Positions 37,192-46,301 of a stretch of DNA of 64,000 bases are shown here, one piece after another (the stretch's first letter is position 1; the number at the start of each line of letters is the position of its first letter). This stretch comes from Rhizomicrobium sp. (GTDB lineage Bacteria; Pseudomonadota; Alphaproteobacteria; Micropepsales; Micropepsaceae): positions 4,440,756 through 4,504,755 of the forward strand of contig JBBCGJ010000001.1 in NCBI GenBank assembly GCA_037200985.1, read 5' to 3'. The notes under the pieces are model-generated. The model was not told the DNA's origin. It did not search any database and saw only the letters and a program-made list of their open reading frames with translations. The position numbers were made by a program, and so were the translations under genes.

Positions 37192-38211
37192 CTATGCGGT
37201 GAGGGGCCTGCGGTAGGTTCCGCCTTTGACCAGGATCGCCCAGACGATACGGGCCATTTTGTTGGCGAGGGCGACGGCGGCGACGAGTGCCGGCCTGCGG
37301 CCGAGCAGCGAGAGCAGCCAGGGCGAGGCCTTTTCGGGATCGGTCCGTGCGCGCCGGATCATGGCAAAGGCACCCATCACGAAGAGGGTCCTCAAGGTCC
37401 GGTCGCCGGCCTTGGTGATGCGGCCGAGCCTGGTCTTTCCGCCGGAGGAGTCCTGTTTGGGCGTCAACCCGACCCAGGCGGCGAAATCGCGGCCCGAGGC
37501 GAAGCGCGAGACATCGCCTGCCAACGCCGTGACCGTGCTGGCGGTGATCGGTCCGACGCCCGGGATCGTGCGCAAGCGTTTGCAGGCTTCGTTCGTCTCG
37601 GTGTCGGCGGCGATCTTGCGGTCGAGGCCGACGAGGCGCGCCTCGACGGCTCGGATGGCAGCGGCCATCATGGCGTAGACATCGCGCGCAAGCTCCGGAA
37701 TGCGGGCGTCGCCGGCCTGGGCGATCTTGAGGATCTCGTTGGCGCCGCGTTGCCCTTGCGCGGACACGATGCCGAACTCGGCCAGACCGGCTCGAAGGGC
37801 ATTGAGCATGGCGGTACGCTGGCCCACCAGCTGGGTGCGGACCCGATGGACCAATGCCAAAGCCTGGGCCTGCGGCGTCTTGATCGGCACGAACCGCATG
37901 GTCGGCCGCGTCACCGCCTCGCAGATCGCCTCGGCATCGGCGGCGTCGTTCTTCTGCCGCTTCACATAAGGCTTCACATAGTGCGCCGGCATCAGCCGCA
38001 CCTCGTGGCCCAGCGCCGTGAGCTGCCGTGCCCAATGGTGGGCCGTGCCGCACGCTTCGATCCCTATCAGGCAGGGCGGGAGCCGCTCGAAGAACGCGAG
38101 AACCCGGCTGCGCGCCAGGCGCTGACGAACGACCACGGCGCCGGCGCCATCAACGCCGTGTACCTGAAACACCGACTTCGCAATATCCAATCCGATCGTG
38201 CTAACTTGCAT
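37192..38211 (-). CDS. IS110-family transposase
   Basis: A 339-residue DEDD recombinase. The N-terminal RuvC-like domain starts TIGLDIAKSVFQVHGVDGAG (first Asp), has GIEACGTAHHW (Glu) and KNDAADAEAICEA (the DAxD pair). The C-terminal transposase_20 domain contains LRTIPGVGPITASTVTAL and the conserved Ser region SGRDFAAWVGLTPKQDSSGG. I chose ATG 38211, which has AAGGAG 9 bases upstream. The frame is intact, so the element may be active. Confidence 0.93.
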   Translation of the reverse strand: MQVSTIGLDIAKSVFQVHGVDGAGAVVVRQRLARSRVLAFFERLPPCLIGIEACGTAHHWARQLTALGHEVRLMPAHYVKPYVKRQKNDAADAEAICEAVTRPTMRFVPIKTPQAQALALVHRVRTQLVGQRTAMLNALRAGLAEFGIVSAQGQRGANEILKIAQAGDARIPELARDVYAMMAAAIRAVEARLVGLDRKIAADTETNEACKRLRTIPGVGPITASTVTALAGDVSRFASGRDFAAWVGLTPKQDSSGGKTRLGRITKAGDRTLRTLFVMGAFAMIRRARTDPEKASPWLLSLLGRRPALVAAVALANKMARIVWAILVKGGTYRRPLTA

Positions 38212-38292
38212 GGGGCGGCTCCTTCCCGTGTGGGTCCTGAAACGGCCACACCTTGGCACATCGATGTCGTAAGGAGGGGCCGTCCACCCCAT

Positions 38293-38386
38293 CAGCGAAG
38301 GCGTGACGGAGGGGGGCCGCCCCGCACAGGCCCCCTCCGCTTCGTTCGCTTCGCTCTCTCAGCACCTCCCGCAACAGCGGGGGAGG
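38293..38386. repeat. Palindromic repeat at the right flank of the insertion sequence
   Basis: Partial member of the CCTCCCCCGC family: GTGACGGAGGGGGGCC faces GGCCCCCTCC around a short loop, and the distal hairpin CCTCCCGCAACAGCGGGGGA closes it. The expected left outer hairpin is missing or replaced by the insertion sequence. A shorter hairpin (TTTCCCGCGAGCGGGAGAGG) lies on the other side of the element at about 36879. Confidence 0.75.
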
Positions 38387-38390
38387 AAAT

Positions 38391-39602
38391 TCACCGCGAA
38401 AACACGCCCATCAGCATCGGCTTGGCGTACAGCGCCGGCGCCTCGGAGGCCGCCACATCGGGGATCGTGAAGGGCAGGTCCGACGCCGCGTTCAGCGTCG
38501 CGTTCAGCATCTGCGCCGCGATGTAGGGATCGACCGCGCGGATCGAGCCGTCCGCCACGCCGTCGCTGATCATCGCCGCGAAGCGCTCCGAGACGCGGTT
38601 GGCGCGCTCGACCATCTTTCGCCGCATCGGCTCGGGCAGGGCGCTCAGCGCCGAGGAGCGCAGCAGGGGCCCGCGCTCCGACAGCTGGAACTCGACCAGC
38701 GTCGCGGCGGCGGACGAGATCTTGTGCCAATAGTCGCCGCCCTCCGCCAGCGCCGCCGACTGCACCCGGCGCATGACCTCGAAGCTGCGCGCGAAGCACT
38801 CGACCACCAGGTCGTCCTTCGCGTCGTTGTGGTGATAGAACGAGCCCTTGGTGACGTTCAGCTGCTCGGAGATCTTCTCGACCGAGGCGCCGCGATAGCC
38901 GCGCTGGTTGATCAGCTTGGTCGCGGCGGTGAGGAAGGTCTGGCGCTGGCCCTCCTGCGCGTCGTCCGGCGGCGGCAATTCGGGCAGCCGCGACGGCCGC
39001 CACACCGCCCCACGCGGCGCCACGCCATGCGCCAGGATATCGAACATGCGGTCGCGCACCCGCCCGTAATCGTCGAGGTCGTGGCGTGGCAGCCAGGTGA
39101 CGGACCAGTAGATCTGCTCCAGCAGCATATGCGTGCGCGCCGTCGACATGCGTCGGTCCAGCCACTCATAGCCCGGCGCCTTGAATAGCGCGCGCACCTT
39201 GCGGAAGAACGGCGCATAGGCCTTGGCCACGACCGGCAGATGCGGCTCCTTCAGGGCGCGGATGTCGTTGAACACCGCGATCGGCGCCTCGTCGCCCTCG
39301 CGGATGCGCCGGTGCAGCGCCAGATAGAGGTCGAGGAATTTCAACAGCCGGCGCGGCGGGTCTTCCTCGCCCAGCGCCGCGGCGATCAGCGCGTCGAAGC
39401 GCTCGATGCCGCTGAGATAGCAGGCGACCGCGAGGTCTTCCTTCTTCTTGAAATAATAGGTGACGCTGGTGGTGATCAGATCGACGCTCGCCGCCACGTC
39501 GGCCAGCGTCATGCCGCGCACGCCGCGCCGGTTCAGGATGCCGGCCGCCGCCGCCAGGATTGCTTCCTTCTTCTTGTTGTAGCGGTCGGTGGCGCTGCTC
39601 AA
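38391..39602 (-). CDS. Tandem (double) TetR-family regulator
   Basis: A 403-residue protein that contains two complete TetR units in one chain. The first HTH is near residues 14-60 (GMTLADVAASVDLITTSVTY then YFKKKEDLA), the second near 222-270 (GYRGASVEKISEQLNVTKGS then FYHHNDAKDDL). Each is followed by its own helical domain. The likely start is TTG 39602, which overlaps the stop of the MFS gene (TTGA); no ATG precedes the first HTH. It is probably the regulator of the two-transporter operon in front of it. Confidence 0.85.
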   Translation of the reverse strand: MSSATDRYNKKKEAILAAAAGILNRRGVRGMTLADVAASVDLITTSVTYYFKKKEDLAVACYLSGIERFDALIAAALGEEDPPRRLLKFLDLYLALHRRIREGDEAPIAVFNDIRALKEPHLPVVAKAYAPFFRKVRALFKAPGYEWLDRRMSTARTHMLLEQIYWSVTWLPRHDLDDYGRVRDRMFDILAHGVAPRGAVWRPSRLPELPPPDDAQEGQRQTFLTAATKLINQRGYRGASVEKISEQLNVTKGSFYHHNDAKDDLVVECFARSFEVMRRVQSAALAEGGDYWHKISSAAATLVEFQLSERGPLLRSSALSALPEPMRRKMVERANRVSERFAAMISDGVADGSIRAVDPYIAAQMLNATLNAASDLPFTIPDVAASEAPALYAKPMLMGVFSR

Positions 39603-41071
39603 GGATGCTCCGAAGCGGGCACGTGCTCGGCCTCGGCGGCGAGCTTGCGCAGGTTCTCCTCATGGTCCCGGCGGTCGATCGGAAAGCGAGAGATGACGAG
39701 GATGCCCAGCCCGTACAATAGCACCACCGACGGCAGGTAGACGAGCGCCATGTTGCGGATGACGGCGGGATCGACATGTCCGGGCACCGCATTGTCGGGA
39801 AAGCCGACGAGCCCGAGCAGAAGCCCTGAGAGCAGGATGCCGAGCCCCGACACCGCCTTCGCCATGAAGCTCGATCCGGCGAAGAAGAGGCCCTCGGAGC
39901 GCCGCTTGGTCTTGAGCTCGCTGTCCTCGACCACGTCGGCCAGCATCGCCGACATCAGGATCGAGCTGGCGATGGTCATCGCGCCGGACAGCACGGCGAA
40001 CAGGAACAGCGCCGGCACCAGGACGGGCGAGCCGTTCGCCCAGAACAGGCCGAGCAGGCGCAGCAGGATCGGGAAGATCGAGATGAACAGGCCGCACGCG
40101 AACAGCGTGACCGCGCCGATGCGCTTGCCCAGCCGCTTGGCGACCGGCAGCGCGATCAGGAAGGCGAGGAAGAAGGCGACGACGGTGCCGAAGCCCAGGA
40201 TCACGATCTTGTCGCTGGGAAGCTCCCAGAAATAGGTCGCCAGGTAGATCGCCATGGCGAAGACCAGGCCGGTGGCCGCGCCGAACGCGACCTGCGCCAG
40301 CATCAGGATCAGGAAGGCGCGGTTGTTCATCGTCGCCAGCATCTGCCTGGCATATTCCCAGAGCGACGGCGCGCGCGCCGGCGGCTGGCGCAGGATGGGG
40401 ATGAATCTGTGCGTGCCCCAGGCCGAGATCAGGATCGCCGCGAACATCAGCAGCGCGGCGAGGATGCCGTAATGCGTATAGCCGGTCTCGTTGAGCTGAC
40501 CGACCTTGTGGGTCGAGTCGGGCCTCAAGAAGACGCCGAGCGCCAGCAGGTACATCGTCATCCCGCCGGTCCAGGCGAAGAACACGCGATAGGCCGACAG
40601 CGCGGTGCGCTGGTCGTAATCGTCGGTCAGTTCGGGGTTCAGCGCGGAGCTCGGGATCTCGTAGAAGCTGATGAAGGTGCGCACCACGACCGCGACGATG
40701 AAGAGATAGATCAGAAGCGCGTCCTGGCTCCAATGCGGCGGGTTCCATAGGAGAAGATAGCTGACGGCGACCGGCAAGGCCGAAAGGTAGAGCAGGGGAT
40801 GGCGCCGTCCCCAGCGCGTATGCAGGTTGTCGGAGAATTGCCCGATGATCGGATCGAACAGCGCGTCGATGCACAAGGCCGCGAACAGGATGCCGGCGAC
40901 CTTGCCGGGCGGCAGGTGCATGACCTGGTTGTAGAACAAGAGGAGGATGGTCTGGAAACCGTTGTCCTTGATGCCGAAGGCGATGGAGCCGAAGCCGTAG
41001 AACAGCTTGGTGCGCAGGCTGCCGACCTCGCGCTGCAGGCGAGCGGTATCGGCGATCGGTTTGGTGTCCAT
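39599..41071 (-). CDS. MFS transporter, GPH (MelB-like) family
   Basis: A 490-residue, twelve-helix transporter of the glycoside-pentoside-hexuronide group. Family signatures are FGFGSIAFGIKDNGF-like helix 1 (here YGFGSIAFGIKDNGFQTI), DPIIGQFSDNLHTRWGRRHP after helix 2, and YEIPSSALNPELTDDYDQRT. VVEDSELKTKRRSEGLFFAG lies near helix 10. ATG 41071 is chosen; a TTG at 41086 would overlap the upstream gene. It is a paralogue of the next gene and in the same operon. Substrate unknown. Confidence 0.88.
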   Translation of the reverse strand: MDTKPIADTARLQREVGSLRTKLFYGFGSIAFGIKDNGFQTILLLFYNQVMHLPPGKVAGILFAALCIDALFDPIIGQFSDNLHTRWGRRHPLLYLSALPVAVSYLLLWNPPHWSQDALLIYLFIVAVVVRTFISFYEIPSSALNPELTDDYDQRTALSAYRVFFAWTGGMTMYLLALGVFLRPDSTHKVGQLNETGYTHYGILAALLMFAAILISAWGTHRFIPILRQPPARAPSLWEYARQMLATMNNRAFLILMLAQVAFGAATGLVFAMAIYLATYFWELPSDKIVILGFGTVVAFFLAFLIALPVAKRLGKRIGAVTLFACGLFISIFPILLRLLGLFWANGSPVLVPALFLFAVLSGAMTIASSILMSAMLADVVEDSELKTKRRSEGLFFAGSSFMAKAVSGLGILLSGLLLGLVGFPDNAVPGHVDPAVIRNMALVYLPSVVLLYGLGILVISRFPIDRRDHEENLRKLAAEAEHVPASEHP

Positions 41072-41082
41072 GGGTTCCGTTC

Positions 41083-42612
41083 TCAAGGTTGGTTCGATGC
41101 GGCCCGCGCCGCGAGCGGGATATCGCCCGCGTCTTCCGCGCCGCCGGGGACGATGGCGGCCAGCGGCGAAACCTCCGCCAGCGCGGCCGCCTGGGCGAGG
41201 CGCGCCAGGTTGCTTTCATGCGTCTTGCGGTCGATGCGGTAGCCGCCGATCAGCGTGAAGGCGACGATCCACAGCGCGATCTGGATCGGCATGTAGAGCA
41301 GCACCAGGTTGCGCACCGCATGCGGCGCGACGGCCTCGATGGTCGCCGGCGCCGCATGGGTCGGAAAATGCACGATGTCGATGAGCGCCCCGGCCATCAG
41401 GATGCCGAGCCCCGACGTCGCCTTGTTGACGAAGCTGAGCGAGGCCGAGAACAGCCCCTCAGACCGTCGCCCGGTCTTGATCTCGCTGTCCTCGACGATG
41501 TCGGCGATCATCGAGGAGATCAGGATGCCGGCCGTGATCGTGAAGGCGATCCCGACCGTGATGGTGACGAAGAAGGCGAGCAGCAGCGCGTTCGAGCCGT
41601 CCGGCGGCAACAGGCCAAGCAGCTTCAGCGTCATGGTGATGTTGTTGACGAACAGCGAGGCGAACGCCATGACGACGAAGCCCCTGCGCTTGTCGAGCCG
41701 CGCCGACACCGCCGGCGCCAGCCCGACCGCGATCAGCGCGGCCAAGAGCGCGCCCAGGCCGATCACCGTGAGCTGCTGCGGGCTGAACCGCCAGAAATAG
41801 GTCCCGAAATAGGTGTTGAGCGAAGATCCCAGCCCGCCCGCCATGCCGCTGAACAGGCTCGCCAGCGTCACGATCAGGAGCGAGCGGTGCGACAGGCTCT
41901 CGAACATCTCGCGCGCGAGTTGGCCGAGGCTGGGGCGCGGGCGTGGCGGGATCTGCCGCATGTATTTGATGCGCGAATGCGTGCCCCAGGCCGAGACCAG
42001 GATGGAGGCCATCATCACCAGCGCCGCCATGACGCTGTAGGAGAAATAGCCGCCGCGGTTGAGGATGCCGGTCGGCTGCGCCTTGGTCGCGACCATGAAG
42101 AAGCCGAGCGCGATCACGACGGTGACGCCGCCGCCGACCGCGCCGAACAGCCAGCGGAACGCCATCAGCGAGGTGCGCTGGTCGTAGTCGGGCGACAGCT
42201 CCGGCGCCAGCGCGGCGCTCGGGATTTCATAGCAGGCGATGGCCATGCGCACGAGGATCGCCGTCACCACGAGATAGCCGAACAAGGCCGCGCCGTGCCA
42301 TTGCGGCGGATTCCACAGGAGGAAATAGAACACCGCGATCGGCAGTGCGGCGCCGTACATGAAGGGATGGCGGCGGCCCAGCCGCGAGCGCCAATTGTCC
42401 GATATCTCGCCGATCAACGGATCGAACACCGCGTCGGCGAACAGCGCGACCATGATCGCGAAGCTGACCAGCGTCGCGGAAAGCCCCAGCACCTGATTGT
42501 AGAAGATGAGCAGGAACGTCGCGAAGCCGAAATCCTTGGTGCCGAACGCGATCGAGCCGAAGCCGAAGACGAGCTTTGTGCCGAGCCCGAGGCGCGGGGC
42601 CGCATCCGCCAT
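41083..42612 (-). CDS. MFS transporter, GPH (MelB-like) family
   Basis: A 509-residue paralogue of the gene downstream, first in the three-gene operon MFS-MFS-TetR. It begins with VFGFGSIAFGTKDFGFATF, then DPLIGEISDNWRSRLGRRHP, YEIPSAALAPELSPDYDQRT and IVEDSEIKTGRRSEGLFSAS, all matched in the neighbour. ATG 42612 has a strong GGAGGAG site. GPH carriers move sugars or related polar compounds by sodium or proton symport. A double dose with a dedicated regulator suggests inducible uptake of two related substrates, which is inference. Confidence 0.88.
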   Translation of the reverse strand: MADAAPRLGLGTKLVFGFGSIAFGTKDFGFATFLLIFYNQVLGLSATLVSFAIMVALFADAVFDPLIGEISDNWRSRLGRRHPFMYGAALPIAVFYFLLWNPPQWHGAALFGYLVVTAILVRMAIACYEIPSAALAPELSPDYDQRTSLMAFRWLFGAVGGGVTVVIALGFFMVATKAQPTGILNRGGYFSYSVMAALVMMASILVSAWGTHSRIKYMRQIPPRPRPSLGQLAREMFESLSHRSLLIVTLASLFSGMAGGLGSSLNTYFGTYFWRFSPQQLTVIGLGALLAALIAVGLAPAVSARLDKRRGFVVMAFASLFVNNITMTLKLLGLLPPDGSNALLLAFFVTITVGIAFTITAGILISSMIADIVEDSEIKTGRRSEGLFSASLSFVNKATSGLGILMAGALIDIVHFPTHAAPATIEAVAPHAVRNLVLLYMPIQIALWIVAFTLIGGYRIDRKTHESNLARLAQAAALAEVSPLAAIVPGGAEDAGDIPLAARAASNQP

Positions 42613-42856
42613 CCTTTCTCTCCTCCCGTCCGGCTCGGCGCCGGCTGTCGTTCTCTCCCGCCTGCCTTCGTTGAGGCCGGCGGATCGTCAGGCAATTGGG
42701 ATATCGCGTGCGGGGCCGTAAGATTGCCTTAAGGGAAACGCCTTGCGAACGCTCAAGCGATCAACCGCGCGATCTTCGCTTTAGAAGGTGTGGTACGGAA
42801 CAAGGCGTGTCAACAGCACCGCGCCGCGCCGCATTCGCGAACGGACCCGGACGTCT

Positions 42857-44368
42857 ATGGCGTCCGAAAATGGCCACACCGCGCCGGCGCTTTGGTCCAT
42901 GATGCGCGACATGGAAATGCCGCCGCACGACGTCTGCTACCGCGCGCTCGCGACGCGCGACGCCCGCTTCGACGGAAGGCTGTTCGTCGGCGTGAAGACG
43001 ACCGGCATCTACTGCCGCCCGATCTGTCCCGCCCGCACGCCCAGGCGGCAGAACGTCACCTTCTGGCCCAGCGCCGCCGCGGCGCAGGCGGCGGGCTTTC
43101 GTCCCTGCCTGCGCTGCCGGCCGGAGATCTCGCCCGATGCCGCGGCGTGGCGCGGCACCTCCAACACGGTCTCGCGCGCGCTCGCGCTGATCGCCGAAGG
43201 CGGGCTCGACGGCGATCCGCTGCCCGCCCTGTGCGAGCGGCTCGGCGTCGGCGAGCGCCAGCTTCGCCGCCTGTTCGACAAGCATCTGGGCGCGTCGCCC
43301 GTCGCGGTGGCGCAGACCCGCCGCGTCCTCTTCGCCAAGCAATTGATCCAGGAGACGCGGCTGCCGATGGCGGCGGTCGCCGACGCCGCCGGCTTCGGCT
43401 CAGTCCGCCGCTTCAACGACACGTTCCGGAAGCTCTATCGCCGCTCGCCCAGCGAATTGCGCCGCCGCGCGCCGGCCGCGCTGTCGAGCGTCACGCTGCG
43501 CCTGGGCTATCGCGCGCCCTACGACTGGGACGCGATCCTCGCCTTCCTCGCCGCGCGGTCCATCGCGGGCGTCGAGCTGGTGGAGAACGGCCGCTATGCC
43601 CGCACCATCGAGATCGACGGCGTCTTCGGCAGCATCCTTGTCGAGCCCGGCCGCGGCCATCTGCGCGCCACGATCCGTTTTCCGCGCGTTGCCGCGCTGC
43701 TCGCCATCGTCGCGCGCCTCAGGCGCCTCTTCGATCTCGACGCCGACATCCAGGCCATCGGCGCGCATCTGTCGGGCGACAGCGCCCTGGCGCCGCTGAT
43801 CGCGCGCCGCCCGGGCCTGCGCACGCCGGGCGCCTGGTGCGCCTTCGAGCTCGCGGTGCGCGCCATCCTCGGCCAGCAGATCGCCGTCACCGGCGCCCGC
43901 CGCCTCGCGGTCCGCATCGTGGAGCTCGCAGGCTCCGACATCGCGCCGGAGCTCAGCGGCGACGAGCGTCTCGCGCGCGTCTTCCCCTCCGCCGCGCGGC
44001 TGGCGCGCACCGATCTCTCCGCGCTCGGCATGCCCAGGGCGCGCATCGCGGCGCTCGGTGCGCTGGCGCAGGCCGTGGCCGCCGATCCGAAGCTGATCGA
44101 GCCGGCCGGCTCCTATGACGAGACCGTCGCGCGCCTGCTCGCGCTGCCCGGCTTCGGTCCCTGGACCGCGCAATATTGGGCGCTGCGCGCGCTGCGCGAC
44201 AGCGACGCCTTCCCCGCCGCCGACGTGGCGCTGCTGCGCAGTCCGCTGGTCGCCGAGAAGGGCCGGCGCCCGACTCCGAAAGCGCTTCTGGCGCGCGCCG
44301 AATCCTGGCGCCCCTGGCGCGCCTATGCCGCGCAGCATCTGTGGACCGCCGATGCCGAGCCTGCCTGA
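42857..44368 (+). CDS. Ada-AlkA fusion: methyl-sensing regulator and 3-methyladenine glycosylase
   Basis: A 503-residue fusion. The Ada N-terminal zinc domain has four Cys: IYCRPICPAR (about 53, 57) and FRPCLRCRPE (about 84, 87). An AraC-type DNA-binding domain follows (ALCERLGVGERQLRRLF, VAVAQTRRVLFAKQLI). From about 200 comes AlkA: the N-terminal domain, then the HhH glycosylase with LLALPGFGPWTAQYWAL and the catalytic Asp in AADVAL. It senses methylphosphotriesters and excises alkylated bases. The start could also be one of the Met codons at 42899-42917. It overlaps ogt by 17 bases. Confidence 0.9.
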   Translation: MASENGHTAPALWSMMRDMEMPPHDVCYRALATRDARFDGRLFVGVKTTGIYCRPICPARTPRRQNVTFWPSAAAAQAAGFRPCLRCRPEISPDAAAWRGTSNTVSRALALIAEGGLDGDPLPALCERLGVGERQLRRLFDKHLGASPVAVAQTRRVLFAKQLIQETRLPMAAVADAAGFGSVRRFNDTFRKLYRRSPSELRRRAPAALSSVTLRLGYRAPYDWDAILAFLAARSIAGVELVENGRYARTIEIDGVFGSILVEPGRGHLRATIRFPRVAALLAIVARLRRLFDLDADIQAIGAHLSGDSALAPLIARRPGLRTPGAWCAFELAVRAILGQQIAVTGARRLAVRIVELAGSDIAPELSGDERLARVFPSAARLARTDLSALGMPRARIAALGALAQAVAADPKLIEPAGSYDETVARLLALPGFGPWTAQYWALRALRDSDAFPAADVALLRSPLVAEKGRRPTPKALLARAESWRPWRAYAAQHLWTADAEPA

Positions 44369-44864
44369 GACGCTGTTCCTCGACCGCCTCGCCACGCCGA
44401 TCGGCGAACTCCTGCTCGTTGCCGACGCGCAAGGACGGCTGTGCCTGCTCGAATTCGGCGACAAGCCCGAACGCTGGCGCCCCGCTTTCGCCCGCCGCTT
44501 CGGCGCGTTGACCGAAAGGCGCGATCCGTCCGGCCTCGCTTCCGCGCTCGCCCGGTATTTCGACGGCGACCTTGGCGCCGTGGACGCGCTCGCGACCGGC
44601 CCCGCCGGCACGCCGTTCCAGCACGCGGTCTGGACCACCTTGCGAAAAATCCCGGCGGGCACGACGACAAGCTATGGCGCGCTGGCCAAGGCGCTCGGCA
44701 AGCCGGCCGCGACGCGCGCGGTCGGCCTTGCAAACGGCGCAAACCCGATCGCCATCGTCGTGCCTTGCCATCGCGTCCTGGGCGGCAATGGTTCTCTCAC
44801 CGGTTACGGCGGCGGGCTCGAACGCAAGCGCTGGCTGCTCGACCACGAACGGAAACACGCCTGA
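44352..44864 (+). CDS. ogt: Methylated-DNA-protein-cysteine methyltransferase
   Basis: A 170-residue suicide repair enzyme that takes the methyl group from O6-methylguanine. The active-site segment is VVPCHRVLGGNGSLTGYGGG with the acceptor Cys, preceded by the HTH TSYGALAKALGKPAATRAVG and the Arg finger. The C-terminus ERKRWLLDHE is typical. It starts 17 bases before the Ada-AlkA stop, so the two repair functions are translated together and probably induced by the Ada domain. Confidence 0.94.
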   Translation: MPSLPETLFLDRLATPIGELLLVADAQGRLCLLEFGDKPERWRPAFARRFGALTERRDPSGLASALARYFDGDLGAVDALATGPAGTPFQHAVWTTLRKIPAGTTTSYGALAKALGKPAATRAVGLANGANPIAIVVPCHRVLGGNGSLTGYGGGLERKRWLLDHERKHA

Positions 44865-45014
44865 CGACCCGATAAGAGCGGTGTCGTCCGTCGCATGCGC
44901 GGACCGTGACGGTCGCTCGATGCATTGCAATATCTGTGAACGGATCAGTGACTGCGCGCGCGCACGAACAAACCGTCACGAAAGCGGCTATGATGGCCGC
45001 TTTGCAAGGGCCGC

Positions 45015-46301
45015 ATGGACCGTACACAAACCTATTGGACCGACGTCGCGCGTTATCTCTGGCCGGGGCTGGCCGGGGTCGTGCTCGGCGCCGCCGTGCT
45101 GCTCTGGCGCGGCAAGACGGATCTGTGGGTCTTCGCCGGCGGCCTGACCGTGGTGGCGCTGGTCGCCACCTTCCTGGCGCGCGAAGGCCGGCGCCTGCTG
45201 GAGCAGCGGTCGGAGCTCGGCGGCGCCGCGGCCGGCCTTCTCAGCCCCCTGGCGCGCGAGGTGCTCGCCCATCTCCCCGATCCCCTGATGCTGCTGGACG
45301 AAAGCGGCCGCGTCCTGTTCGCCAATGGCGCGATGCAGACTGTCATCGGCATCGGGCCCGAGAACAAGCACATCTCGCTCCTGCTGCGCACGCCCGCGGT
45401 GCTGGAGGCAGTCAGCCACACGAGCGCGAGCGGCGAGGATTCCTCGGTCGAGTTCATCATTCCCGTGCCGGTGGAGCGGCACTACCAGGCCTATGTTCGC
45501 CGCCTGTCGTCGCAGCCGCCCGTCACCACGCTGCTGCTGCACGACCTGACCGCCGCCAAGCGGACCGAGCAGATGCGGGCCGATTTCGTCGCCAATGCCA
45601 GCCATGAGCTGCGCACGCCGCTGGCCGCGGTGTCCGGCTTCATCGACACGCTCAAGGGCCATGCCCGCGACGACGCCCAGGCCCGTGACCGCTTCCTCGA
45701 CATCATGAGCGTGGAGGCCGGCCGCATGCGCCGGCTGATCGAGGACCTGCTCTCGCTCACGCGCATCGAGCTCAACGAACATGTCCGCCCCTCCGGCCGC
45801 GTCTCGCTGGAAGCCATCGTGCGCGAGGCTTTCGCCGCGCTCAGCCCGCTCGCCCAGATCGACGGCATCGCGCTGGTGCTGACCGCCGCGCCCGGCCTGC
45901 CGCCCGTGACCGGCGAGCGCGACGAGCTGATCCAGCTTTTCCAGAACCTGATCCACAATGCGATCAAATACGGCCGCACCGGCGGCCATGTCTGGGTGAC
46001 CATCGCGCCGGCCCCCGTCTCGGGCGGCCGCGGCGCCGCCTCCATGCTGGCCGTCAGCCTGCGGGACGACGGCGAGGGCATCCCCCAGGACGCCATTCCG
46101 CGACTCACCGAGCGGTTCTACCGGGTGGATGTGAAGCGCAGCCGGGAAAAGGGCGGCACCGGCCTCGGCCTCGCCATCGTCAAGCACATCGTAAATCGTC
46201 ACCAGGGCCGCCTGACGATCGAGAGCAAAGCCGGCGAAGGAAGCACGTTTACCGTGCTCTTGCCCATCGCCGCCCGCCCGCCGGACACTGCTGTCGCATA
46301 A
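45015..46301 (+). CDS. phoR: Phosphate regulon sensor histidine kinase
   Basis: A 428-residue membrane kinase. Two adjacent membrane segments (VARYLWPGLAGVVLGAAVLL, LWVFAGGLTVVALVATFLA) give the hairpin anchor of PhoR. A PAS domain covers about 85-185 (LPDPLMLLDESGRVLFANGA). The H-box is NASHELRTPLAAVSGF, the N-box LIHNAIKYG, and the G-boxes DDGEGIP and GGTGLGLAIVKHIV. PhoR phosphorylates PhoB when phosphate is low. phoU and phoB follow directly; no pst genes intervene. A Pho box overlaps its stop codon. Confidence 0.92.
   Translation: MDRTQTYWTDVARYLWPGLAGVVLGAAVLLWRGKTDLWVFAGGLTVVALVATFLAREGRRLLEQRSELGGAAAGLLSPLAREVLAHLPDPLMLLDESGRVLFANGAMQTVIGIGPENKHISLLLRTPAVLEAVSHTSASGEDSSVEFIIPVPVERHYQAYVRRLSSQPPVTTLLLHDLTAAKRTEQMRADFVANASHELRTPLAAVSGFIDTLKGHARDDAQARDRFLDIMSVEAGRMRRLIEDLLSLTRIELNEHVRPSGRVSLEAIVREAFAALSPLAQIDGIALVLTAAPGLPPVTGERDELIQLFQNLIHNAIKYGRTGGHVWVTIAPAPVSGGRGAASMLAVSLRDDGEGIPQDAIPRLTERFYRVDVKRSREKGGTGLGLAIVKHIVNRHQGRLTIESKAGEGSTFTVLLPIAARPPDTAVA

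Larger units (their letters stand above)
36926..38292 (-). mobile_element. IS110-family (IS1111-group) insertion sequence
   Basis: A transposase of DEDD type is flanked by 12-base inverted repeats GTGGACGGCCCC at 36931-36942 and its complement at 38276-38287. Subterminal inverted repeats mark the IS1111 group. The outer ends, set here at 36926 and 38292, are uncertain by several bases. No target duplication is expected in this family, and none is obvious. The right flank continues directly into a palindromic repeat, which fits the family preference for structured repeat targets. Confidence 0.8.

Noticed and set aside
44934-44952. Pho-box-like CTGTGAA and CAGTGAC upstream of phoR
   Set aside because: The spacing is 12, not 11 bases, and the second unit is weak; the array at 46291 is far better.
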